Shown here piece by piece: positions 42,001 to 54,400 of a stretch of 64,000 nt of DNA. The notes beneath the pieces were generated by a model, which was given only the letters and a program-made list of their open reading frames with translations, had not been told where the DNA came from and did no database searches. Where the stretch lies: NCBI RefSeq assembly GCF_010015445.1, contig NC_053127.1, positions 26,505,715-26,569,714 on the forward strand, written 5' to 3'. A program made the position numbers and the translations under genes. This DNA is from Perca fluviatilis. Lineage: Eukaryota; Chordata; Actinopteri; Perciformes; Percidae. Position 1 is the first letter of the stretch. Each line of letters starts with the position of its first letter.

Positions 42001-45000
42001 ATGATTTCATCTTGCTTGTATGCTGCACAATTTACATTACAGCAGAGGTGTACAACTGAATGTGTACTCAGAGTTAAATGTTCCTACACTAGTTCAATTA
42101 GTATTAGTATAGTAGTATTTTGTCTTTGAATTGTTTTTACTTGAATACTTAAATTTTAAAGAAAATAAATAAGAACTGTTTTCATTAAACATTGTGCCCA
42201 TTATTATCATCAGTGATTAAGGAACTCAGACTTTAAAAAACACATTTTTAAAGGATATCGTCTAATTATCGTTATCGTCAAAATCGGAAAAAATATCAAG
42301 ATATTATTTTTTGTCCATATCGCCCACCCCTACAGCTTAGTAGTGGTGAGTTGTCCCAGGATGTTGCTTTGTTCAACTGTAGAAGTGTGCTTATATTGAC
42401 TCATTTTATGGTCTGAGTCCACCCACCAGATCTTCATTACATGTTTATGGATTTACAGTATATGGGTGTGGTACTTTCTTAATGGCTTTCAGACCCAGTG
42501 GAAGTCTAAGATCAAGTCATCTCATAAGGATTGCAAAGATGGCCCTCTTCCTGTCTCCTTTTTAGCTAACCCAGCTACTATGTGAAATGAGAGCGATAAG
42601 TCTCGAATTATGAGTACATTTTACGGGCTGAAAAATATATAAGCTCTTGTAAAGTTCCAATGGGGCCTGCCTGGCGAGATGTGCTGAGTCACATGTTGCT
42701 GTAACTGAAGTTACCACAGTCCTTGAGTAATCAGCACCTGTGTGTTGAGAAAATAACCACTTGACTGTGTTGCTGTGCTGCAGCCTTATAGAGAGCTGAA
42801 GTCACGCCCCTACCGGTAGACCTTATGGGACCTTAATTTGGGAAATATATGAACGGTAGTGAAGGTGGAGAGGCAAATTATTTTTTGATCCCGTTTGAAT
42901 TGAGCCATGGATTACAAATATGATGTTCATCATTTTAAAAGATATTTTTTCAGCCGAAGAAAGTCTCAATTAGCCGTAGGTTTGTCATATGACCACTTAG
43001 TTTTGTGTGAAACCGCTCAATGAACTACTTCTCTCGTCTCACACAATTTACGTCACCTAGCTTGCTAGATGCTCAACTTGCTCACTAGCTAGCTAGCTTA
43101 GCTCTGTTCCACAACACATGTAACGTTATCTTACCTGCTGTGTTTTATCCAGTGAAGTGTTTTCAGCAGATAAGCAAAAGAACAAGCGAGATCCTCTGCT
43201 CATTAGAGTAACGTTACATCCCCGGTACGATACACACAGACATCGTAGCTTCAGCGGGACGTCATCCGTGAGACATTTAAGTGTCAGTGTGTAGTCTTTG
43301 TAATTACGTATTTTCACAGTCTTATACTTCAACAGTTTAACAACAAACCGAGACTTTCTTCGGTTGAAAAATTATCTTTAAATTGACGAACATCATGGCT
43401 CAATTCAAACGGGATAAAAAAATAATTATCTCTCCATTGACTCTTGTTAATATTTTTTCGAAAGATAGGTCCCATTGGCCGGAAGTAGAAGGGCATGACT
43501 TCAGCTCTCTATTGCTTGCCCTGCAGCGTCATTACACAGTCAGCCTGTTTGCTAGAATGTTGTGGATTGTAACTGTCATAGACTGCACACAAACACCAAA
43601 ATAATTTTGGGAAACCTTTCTGTTTACTATAAATATATAAATATTTAGTCAACACTGCTGTCCTGGCTAAATCTAGTTGTAATTAAACTATTTGTTGGTG
43701 AAACATTATGCTTTGTATGCATAGAGTGGCTGTGTCTGTTGCCACTGAGATCACACAGATATCCAAAACGCCAGCAAGCCAGTATCACTCCACTGGGGGG
43801 GTGAAGAGTTCAGTGTCTGATGACTGATGAGTTGATGCCTCACATCTGACAACACTGTTGTCTGTTATGTTTTCCTCCACATGGAACAAGAGCAGTCACA
43901 TTGCCCCACTGACAGACGTCCGACTGATTATTGACTAGTCTGGCTCAACAAATGTACATTGCTGGGATAAACCCCTTACTAAAGCTGGGCAATATATCGA
44001 TATTATATCGATATCGTGATATGAGACTAGATATCGGCTTAGATTTTGGATATCGTGATATGACCTAGGCTAAGTGTTGTCTTTTCCTGGTTTTTCTTTT
44101 CCTGGAGTTTGTTGGAATGCTAGATGTGGCCCACAGGATGTTAACATGGAGTGCTAAGACCCCTTTTCTAAAGGTACAATACAACCAAAAGCCGTTGTCC
44201 CATGAAAGTGGTGTAACATGGCAATGCCAGGACTCCAGTAAGGAAACATAAATCTGATCTTCACATGCCAGGAATCCGATAGATAGATAGATTAGATCGA
44301 GTTTCCTTTTAACACATGTTGATAGGTAAGCTCTTGCCAAACACAGAGCCCCCTTACCAAGTTAACTTTCTTCCCTTGTAGATCTTGCCAGGGGTCCAGT
44401 GTGACTGATCATATACAAATAATGATAGGTACTAACTAGGCTTATGATAAACACTGCTACAGGCTCAATGAAACAATAACTCATTCCACTTCAAAACAAG
44501 CCTCTGGCATTTCTGCAGCAGCTCAGAATGGGTTTAATAGGAGTTTAAAATACTGCTTGTTAGCACACTGCAGCAGTGAACATTAGCGGCTTTGTCTTTG
44601 CTTTATAGGTCGAGAGCTTGCCTGTAAATTGAAATGCCAGGCTGTTTACGAGCTGTGTGCAAAAAAAACAAACATTCAGTATCAACATAACTGACTACAG
44701 TATCAGGCATTATCTTTAAATATAGCCTAATTTATCAGCTGTAGTAATAACACAATGCAGAACACATTGACTCAGTCATTCAGATTACGCTCAAAGCACT
44801 ATACTGTATTACTTAATCACTACACTTGTAAAAAGGAAGTATGGCTTTTCAGTAATGAAATCTGTCAATCTATAAGTAGGCCATTGATCTTTTGTTTTCA
44901 GTGGGTTTTCCTTCACAGCTTGAAAAAAAGTTTTACAGTCACAGCTGTGCTTTTACTTTGAAATTGCCCTGCAGCAATGTGGAAAAAGTTTTCAATCAAT

Positions 45001-46618
45001 TCAAGTAATTTTAATTTGCAGCGTACAAGTATATATTGTGAAGGGAGTAGGGGTGTCACGATTCTCCAAATCTTTTGATTCAATTCTTAATAAAAAAATA
45101 AATAAAAATGTTAGCACTGAAAGTCCCAATAACAAGGGGGCACCTGAATGCACGATTAGGTCCAGTCGGAGCCCACATGCTTTACATCCGTTGTTTGTTT
45201 ACATAACTCACAGGGGAAGGAAAAATGTTGTCACACCGGTGACTTTAGAGAAACAGGAAGATTTTCCAATTCTGTTGTGTCTCTAGCAGTGGTCATGGTG
45301 TCTCAAAAAGTGCAGTTACAGGTAAGCAGGTAAACCGGTAAAACAGGTAAGACAGGTAAGACAGGTAAACGTAACTGTGTTTTTAGCCAAATGTGCCCGT
45401 ATGATCGATACTGCTTTTGATTTCGATAATTAAAGTTTAAAGCTCAAAGCTCATTTCGTTTGATTTTCAATTTAAAATCAAAATCATGACACCGTTAGAA
45501 AGTAGCTGAAATAAAAAAAAAAAAACATTACTGACCGTATCAAACCAAGTCACTTCTGACTGTACATTTTCAGTTGAAGTCTTTTATTGGTTGCCTTCCA
45601 ATATCTTTCTGGAGGCTGAAATTGTGTAGGCCTGAGAGATTTCTTGGTTTGGAGACAATCATCATTTGGCATTATGCCTCAGCCTGCTGCACCTCCAGAT
45701 ACTTTTATGTTTCAGTTGTAAAATTAATGGAGAGAAACAACCATAGGAGGTAATTGTGTCTTTAATGCTGGAACAACACCGTCAAGGCTAGTTTGACTCT
45801 CATAAATGTGATCATGCATGTGGATATAATCTGGGTCGGATTGTTTATTGGAGCTGCAGAGGCTTGTGTACAGTGATGAAGAATTTAGTTAGTGTGCTGT
45901 GTAGGAGTCGTACTAAGTTTTTTTTTTTTTTTTAACTATCCAGATAGTTTGAATGACTTTATCATTTCCTTATTTCATTGTACATTAACTGAAGCTCTGT
46001 AGAGGTTGGTACTTGGCTTTGGAATGTGTTTTTTATTTTTATTTATTTATTATTTTTTTAAATCAACCAAATGTCCATCTTTCATCTCTTATCACTAATT
46101 AACACTTGACAGACGTCAGGAAGTCACTTCCTGTCAACACTAAGTGGTCTAATGACAGTTAACCACACATTAACAAAAGTGATGACCAGGTGAGGGCTAG
46201 GGCTGTCAAAATTGGCCAAAAATAACATTTGAATATACCTTCCAAAAAACACACTGGTTTAAATATATTCGAAAAATCTATTTTTGCTCATTGCTTGATT
46301 GACAGGTCGGTCATCAGTGCCTTTTGGTAACTTCTGAGCCCGGTGTTCCCCCTCCTATAAAACTCGGGCTCTGTTACTCCCGCTCTCTCCCTGCAGGCAC
46401 CCCTCTGGTTATGTGACAGCGTTAGTTCCTCCTCTGTTCTCTTTTTGTTTATTTGATGCACTTTACAACAGTCATACACCATTCTCCTCCTCTGCACTAC
46501 TGACACCACATCCCATGCCTTTTGATGTTCTGTTCATCATTTGAAACTGTGTCTCCCACTTTCTCACAGCCTGAAGAGCTAGGTTGTAACACCATAAGAA
46601 TAACGTAATAGCATTTGG

Positions 46619-46694
<76 letters not shown>

Positions 46695-49600
46695 TATTTC
46701 ACAAATTGATGGTTAATTTATATATTTAACTAGGGCTGCTCCCTCTTAGTCGATTAGTCGACTAATCGGTCGTTTTGGTCTTAGTCAACTTAGATTTCTT
46801 AGTCGATTAGTCATGTTTTATGCTTTTTTTCATGCTGAATTACTTATTTCTAAGAAACGTGCACATCTCTGGTAAACACAAGAATTAAAGTGGTGCTTTT
46901 GCATGACTCTTTAAATCTGTAAATCTGAGATCTGTAAACTCAGATTTACAGATCTGTCGATTAAATCAACTTTGAGTGTTATGGCGTTTTTCCATTACAT
47001 GGTACCTGCTCGACTCGACTCTACTCGCCTCGACGCACTGTGCGTCCGTTTTCCATTGCAGATTTTAGTACCGCCTCAGCGTGGCTGGTCGTCATAGCAA
47101 CTGCCGTGGGTGTGGCTTAGTAGCGTTGCTTTCCCTGACTCATTTCCTGGTTCTCCGTCTCCGTAAACAACATGATATCAAAGAGATAGTTAACGTTTAC
47201 TGCTCCAGATTTCCCACCGTGGTCAGAAAGAACAGAGGAGACGCTTTGTTTCTCTCTCATATATATGACTCTAGAGTCGCTACTCGCTGCGGAGATAATC
47301 GCCGTCACTCTCTCACTTCTCCCTCGCTCACCAGCTCCCCACACACACACACATCACACATGCACACACCAGCGCACAAGTATAACCATCAGTCCACTTG
47401 TATGCTACGGAGAAAGCTCTGCGTGGAGCCTCCGGCAGCAAAAAAACACCGCTGGCTAAACTATTTAAAAATGACGTCTCTCGCTAGCAATGCAGTGATC
47501 AGTGACGATTCTTTCCGACCAGTCAGCAGCCTGCAGGTTTTCACGTCACCTTTTCGGCTCGCCTCAGCTCGCTTGGAAGCTCGACTGAGGTGGTACTAAA
47601 AAAAGTACCTGTTAGCAGGTACCAGGTACTTTTTTTCGTAATGGAAAACCAAAAAAGGCGAGTAGAGTCGAGGCGAGTCGAGCAGGTACCATGTAATGGA
47701 AAAGCGCCATTAGTCGACTAAGCCCAATATTTAACACATTTGTTTATTTCATAGTGTATTTTTTATGTATTTAATATAGAACACTGGGTTTCCATATGAG
47801 AGAGCTGTATGTAATGGTGTGATGTCCCTGACATGAGACAAAGTCTTTTAGTGGTTTACTGCAGGCGGCATAATCCCAAATACACACACAGTAAGTTACA
47901 ATGGGAAAGCACAGCTGTCACACTTTTTTTATTCATTAAAAGCTATTTTCATAGATTGTTTCATTCCTCTGAAAAAATCTGAATAACAAAGAGAAGCATC
48001 TATTACTCTGATTATTAATGAAAAAATTCTACATGTATTTAAAACTTTTAAATTATACTTTTAATTAATCCTGTCCTGTCCATGTGTTTGTGTGTTTGTT
48101 ACAGATGGTGTCTGCAAAACAAACTAGTTGTGTTCACTGTGCAGGTTGATAAGAGTTGATGGGTGTAGTGCCGATCAATCACTAAGACATATCTCCTGGC
48201 CAGTGGCTAGTTGTACAACAGATCTCAAGTAAATTGCTTTCTTGTAATTCTGTTTCCAGCCTTTGCCTTCCAGGCAGACCAACTCTTTCTTGTGTCAGAT
48301 GGTGTTTCGAACCAATCCATGTTTGCAGTATCCTCCAGGCCCCAATAGCACAGTCACTGAGCATGATGAGATGTATAACTGGAATGACGATGCACATTGT
48401 AATCTATGTTCTCGTTCAGATAGAAAGCCAGCATGTCGATATGAATGCAAATGAAGGAAATGGAAGCCACTGTTAAACTGGCTTCTCCTTGGTTCTCAAT
48501 GCATGTTAAAGGTCCCATGACATGGTGCTCCTTGGATGCTTTTATATAGGCCTTAGTGGTCCCCTAATACTGTATCTGAAGTCTCTTTCCCGAAATTCAG
48601 CCTTGCTGCAGATTTACAGCCACTAGATCGAGTCCCACAATTAGCTTTCCTTAGTCTGTGCCATTTCTGTATCTGTAGCTATTGAGGAGGGGGGGGTTGT
48701 GGACTTGACAAACTGCCACTTTGCTCATTTGCAAGTCATGATGTCTCTCTCTCTCATGGGCGGGCCAAATTCTCTGGGCGGGCAAAGCAGAGAAAGGGGA
48801 GGTAACCTTGCTCCTTATGACCTCATAAGGAGAAGATTCCAGATCGGCCCATCTGAGCTTTCACAGAGCCGGATACCCAGGGCTCGGTTTACACCTATCG
48901 CCATTTCTAGCCACTGGGGGACCATAGGCAGGCTGGGGGAACGCATATTAATGTAAATAATTTGTGATTCTGCTGTGAATGTAACCTGGACTCATATGGT
49001 CAAGGTTTGAATTTGTAACACAAGTTCAAAAAGCCGTACCAAAGCACATCAGTCCAGGATTTATACATGTCCATTGATTCTTTTTCTTCTTCCTGTTCCA
49101 TGAGCAATGAGTTGTAGATTGTTTTAATCGACGGACCTGTTTGAAATCAGGCAATAAAATACATTAATGCCAACACCTGGCAGCCATTGTAATGCTTTCA
49201 AATCTACCGTAATTGTTTGACCATCCTCCTGGGTCCCATCTGAACTCTGCATTTTGTTTTTCTTATTAGAAGCAAGAAAGCACTTTACATATGCCTGTGG
49301 GGTGCTCTGTTCAAGGCTCCTGCTCTTACTATATTAACAAAAACGTGTTAAAGCAATTTGTTAATTTTTCTTTTCCTACAGCACTGAACGCTGGGAGCTG
49401 TTGAAGCATTCAAGCTGTTCCATAATGACCTGAGTTTGATGCAATAATGTGGATTCTTATCTCTCTCTGTGCTTTCCTCAACAGATCTTCCTGCTGGCCT
49501 GCCCGCCATGTAAAACAGCAATGGTTGTATTTAGGTGAGTATTTTCACCCCTGGCTCATGTCTGTCTTTGGTGGTCTATAGTGCTAATTAAGGCTGGGCA

Positions 49601-51395
49601 ATAATTCAACATGATAATTTATCATCTTTCAATGGAGATATATAATGATGAAATCACATATCGAGATATCGTGAATTACATTGTCTACATTGATAACGAG
49701 CACATACTAACTCAATTCATACTAACTAAGGCAAATTTGTTTTAACATCACACTGTTTTTGTGCATGCATGTAAACTTGTCAGTAAATAGCTGGGGAAAA
49801 ATATAAATTTTTCCTTACAATTTCACTTGAAACTGTGTACCACATTATTGATAGATTATCTGAAATCTCATTGGAAAAAATATTTTGGATTTGTCAACCC
49901 TACAATATCGTCGCAGTATCTATCGATGTATTTAGTCAAGAATATAGGGATGGGAATCTCTTGGCACCTCACGATTTGATTCAGAGGCCAACGATTCAAT
50001 TCTAAACCGATTATCGGTGCATCTCGATGCAACAATTTTTTTTAATGTAAATTTCCATGCGTGATTTTTAATAATATACATATAAATCTGAGTTTGCTAC
50101 TCAGTTTGCTAATCACTTCCTAGACAAAGCTTAGATTTTGACATATATTTGTCACACACAAGTTTTAATGAAATGTTTTGTCTATTGAGGTTTTTGTTTT
50201 GTAGTCATTCCATGCATTCTACTTGTTGTTAAATTGCAATGTGAGCGGCAGCCAGCGGGGGGGTGCATTATGTCGGCAGGATCATTTAAAAGGCAGCAAC
50301 TATTTTGCGTCTGCCCTATTTCTGATACCGTCGCGGAAGAAATGTTGCCATGGCGCACCGCCACAATGAAATCAACAGTGACTACGTTTACATGCAGCCA
50401 ATAACCTGTACAAAACCGGAATATTAGCAATAACCCGGTCGCGCACGGCCATGTAAACACCGGCAAAAACCCTAATATGCTCATATTCCGGTTTTTAAAA
50501 ACCTGAAAATGATCCCTGGGTTACCCCTTTTCTAACCCGAAATTTTGGTCATGTAAACGCGTATCGGCATATCCCCATCAAAAGGAACATTGATTTGTGT
50601 TCTGCGCATGTTCTATTCGCAAGGAATCTTGGTCTTTTGAGTAGAGGAACTTCTTGTATGCGCCAGAAAACCTGCGCGCAGTATACCGGAAGTAAACAAG
50701 AAGTAGAGGTAAACATGGCGAGACGCAGCACAGCGCCACACTTTTGGAGCGAGGAGGAAACCAATTTCTTCATTAGTGTGGTGAAAACCATGAATATAAT
50801 GTCTTTTGTTGACGGCAGAAAGTACCGAGATAGTGAGATTTATAAGAAGGTGACCGAAAAGTTACGCGAAGCAGGGTTTGTCCGTACATCCAGACGCTAA
50901 CCGTGCGTCGCTGTTTACATCGGGATATTGCCAATTGATTACAAATGCCACGTATACAGGAGTAACTCTCTCTGCTCACACATGTAAACGGGTTATTCCG
51001 AATGTTTCAGAAACCCGAATAGTGACCTTAACCCGACCATAACCCGAAAATTGACAGCTTGTAAACGTAGTCAGAGGAAACACTGCCTAAATTCACCACT
51101 TCTAACCAGAGGCAGAATATAAAGTAATCTTGGAGATTATTCCTTCACAGTGCTGTGCAATACGAGAAAATCTCAGAGCTGAACCAGGCAGACACAGCAC
51201 TTTCCATCAGACTCACCCCGGGTTAATTAAGTCTACTGCTAACTTACAACACTAATAACATTACCATCGGCAAAATACCCCCGCGAATCAAAACCCCCAC
51301 TTCACCGTTAACCGTCAAGCCACTAAGCCTGTATGGAAATTAACACCTCTGCTGAAGTGTTAAATTCGTTAACAATCATACGACACAAGACCACA

Positions 51396-51466
<71 letters not shown>

Positions 51467-54400
51467 GCTCGGTGTGCACACACACACACGCACACACACA
51501 CACACAGTCCGGTTCTGGTGGTTGATTAAGGCAGATATGTGCTGATTAGCGTAGCATAAAATTCTGAGCCCTGTAGAAAGGCATTTTCTATGGGCCCCTC
51601 CCCGCATCCACAGGTATTCATTCTAGCATCTTTTTGGGGCCTCCTCACATGAGGGCTCTGGGTACTCGGTCCCCTTTTTCCCCCCAGTCAGTGCACTGCC
51701 ATGAGTCCATGAGGCTAATGTCTGATTACTCTGATTACATTCTGAATCTGCAACGTTCTCTGTCAGCTAAATCAGTAAGTCAGTAGTAGGGTATACAGGG
51801 GAGTTGCATATTAAGTGGTTCGGGGTCCTTCTGTAAGTAATTTTGGAGTACAATTTGGTTTTGATGAATTCTACAAGAAGCAGTATTGCCAAGCCAGGCC
51901 AAGCAATTGGCCCGTTCCAGACAGGCACATTTTCAACGAGCACTGTACTAGTTGGGGTTTATAGTCTTCTCTCCTCAACAACTGCTCTGCTCTGCGCAGT
52001 TAATTATTCAGGAGAAAAGGACTGCTTTTGCCAGTGGAAACACAGAGTTGGATTTACTCCGAAATAAATACAAGCAGGGTCACTTTCTGTTGCCTCAGCC
52101 CATGGGAGTCACATAGTGAGCAGCTGCAGTGAGTGGTAGCAGTTTAATCAAGACACTGTAGCCGTGTCTTACCTATAATGACCTTAAAGTAGCCAACAAA
52201 AAATACAATTGTAAGTTTGAGAAGCTTAACACTTTCCAACAAGTTTCTTGTCTTTGGAAAACAAAATACTTAAAGTAAGTCAGTCACTTCAGAAAAGAAA
52301 TATTTTTCCATCAGGCCAAGATTTCTCAAAGAAGTTAATATAATACTGGATGAACTTACCGGACATTTCACGGGTATTTCCCACGAGAAAAGCTTTTATG
52401 ATTTCTGTCCTGTTTCAGGAGATTGACAGTTATAGTTTGTGTAAACGTGGCATTTTATCTGCACCAGGAAAAATTCAAGTGAAACTGCACAGTTTTCAAA
52501 ACATAAACACTGTCAATACCTGAGGGGATGGCATGAAAAACAATTCCCACTGATTTAAAAAAAGAAATGCTTAAAGTAATCCTGTTGACTGATGAAGATT
52601 TCAGTCCTGGTTGATTTGGCCACACCCGTGGTTACCGTAGCAACAGCAAAGTGCGGTTTAATACTATTACTATCATTGCATGAGCAACTGTGTTTTCCTA
52701 ACAACAGCAGGGCACAGTAAAAGGAGTTGGTTTCCTTGCTGAGAAGTTGGAGGTTTTCAGCCTGTCACCCCCAGTTCTCCATCTTAACTGCTGCTCCCTG
52801 CAATATATAAACTCATCAGCTGTAATAAATTAAAAGAAATAACCGAAAAATTTAAATTTGAACAAATTAATCGCTGTGACAAATTGTATTTCCTGTGACT
52901 GCTTCGCAATAGAAGCACCAGTTGACATTTAATGTGAAGCAGCAGCAGTTTGCATTAGCAGTATCTTAAAGTGATGGTTCGGAGTAATTTCACCCTAGGG
53001 TCCTTTGCACCATGACCTCGAGCCAAACACCCCCCAGAAGCTTTTTTCACCTGGGTCGAAACATTGGGAGAGTTAGCGCAGAGTAGCGTTATCAGCTGAG
53101 TAGCTTAGTGCAGGCGCTAATGGATCCAAGAGTGTATCTTGTACATTACCCCACTAATAATGCCTGAAATTATACCAAACTTCTACACTAGTACAAATAG
53201 GTTATGTACTCATAAAACAATGGATTGGAAAGTTTGTAAGTACACCAGGAGTTTATTTAAAAAAATTAGTTAAATTAATAAATATGTTTGTTGCATCTCT
53301 TCTCGGTGTTGTAATTTGTAGACGTCCCTAAGCACTCACCTTACTGCCGGTAGCAGTAGCAGCAGAGAGCAGAAGCCAGAAGGCAAGTGTTATTTAAATA
53401 AACTCCTGGTGTACTTACAAACTTTCCAATCCATCGTTTTATGAGTACATAACCTATTTGTATTAGTGTAGAAGTTTGGTATCATTTTGGGCATTATTAG
53501 TTATTATTATTAGTGGGGTCATTTACGAGATACAAACGTGGATCCATTAGCGCCTGCGCTAAGCTATTCAGCTGATCACGCTAACTCGCCCAATGTTCGA
53601 CCCAGGTGAAAAAAGCTTCTGGGGGGTTGTTTGGCTCGAGGTCGTGGTGCAAAGGACCCAAGGGTGAAATTACTCGAACCATCACCTCCCCTTTCTCTGC
53701 TTTGCCCGCCCAGAGAATTTGGCCCGTCCATGAGAAAGAGCGAGACATCGTGGCTTTCAAAGGAGCAAAGTGGCAGTTGGTCAAGGCCACACCCCTGCCC
53801 CCCTCTCCTCCTCAATGGCATTTAAAGCTACAGACACAGAAATGGCACATCCTAAGGAAAGCTCATTGTGGGAATGGCTCTAGTGGCTGTAATTCTGCAC
53901 TAAGGCTGAATTTCGGGAAAGAGACTTCAGATACAGTATTAGGGGACCACTGAGGCTTATATAAAAGAAGCATATCATGGGACCTTTTAAGATTGAAACA
54001 TGTTTGACATGTCTCAACATTGAGACATGAAACAATGTTTTATTTAGCAATCTGTGCCTCCTCTTCAAGCATAAATGCAGCTGCAGCTTTTATGTTAGTA
54101 TTGGCCGTATGGTGGATTTCCACAGCTTGTGTAAAACAAACGCACAGCACCAGCATCTGTAGTCAACAATAGGCGACCACCTCTTCACTTCAGACACAAG
54201 TAGCCTCCCTTCTGCTTGGTTTCAGCTCCTTCTATTCACTAGGCACACAAAGCATTGCATGAGAAGCAAACATATGCCATTACCTTGACAAAGCAGAAAA
54301 AGGTGGAGAAACTGCATACGATCCCTAATCCACGGGAATATGTGATGGTGGTTATTCTTGCTTCCATTGCAACAGAGTTAGGCATCTAGAGAAGCTAATG

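Larger units (their letters stand above)
39057..49484 (+). other. tmem164: tmem164 intron 1, 10.4 kb
   Basis: Holds most of the identified transposons: cgatat MITEs (39560, 43982), a 1.28-kb hAT element with a LINE fragment (41050), a TIR element (42790), a hAT MITE (45048), nested hAT and Harbinger MITEs (46731) and a piggyBac-like MITE (48506). No coding exon found between. Confidence 0.8.

Noticed and set aside
47081..47599. 172-codon open frame on the + strand
   Set aside because: It lies inside a Harbinger-type MITE with intact ends, is low in recognisable domains, and GC-rich DNA without stops explains it.
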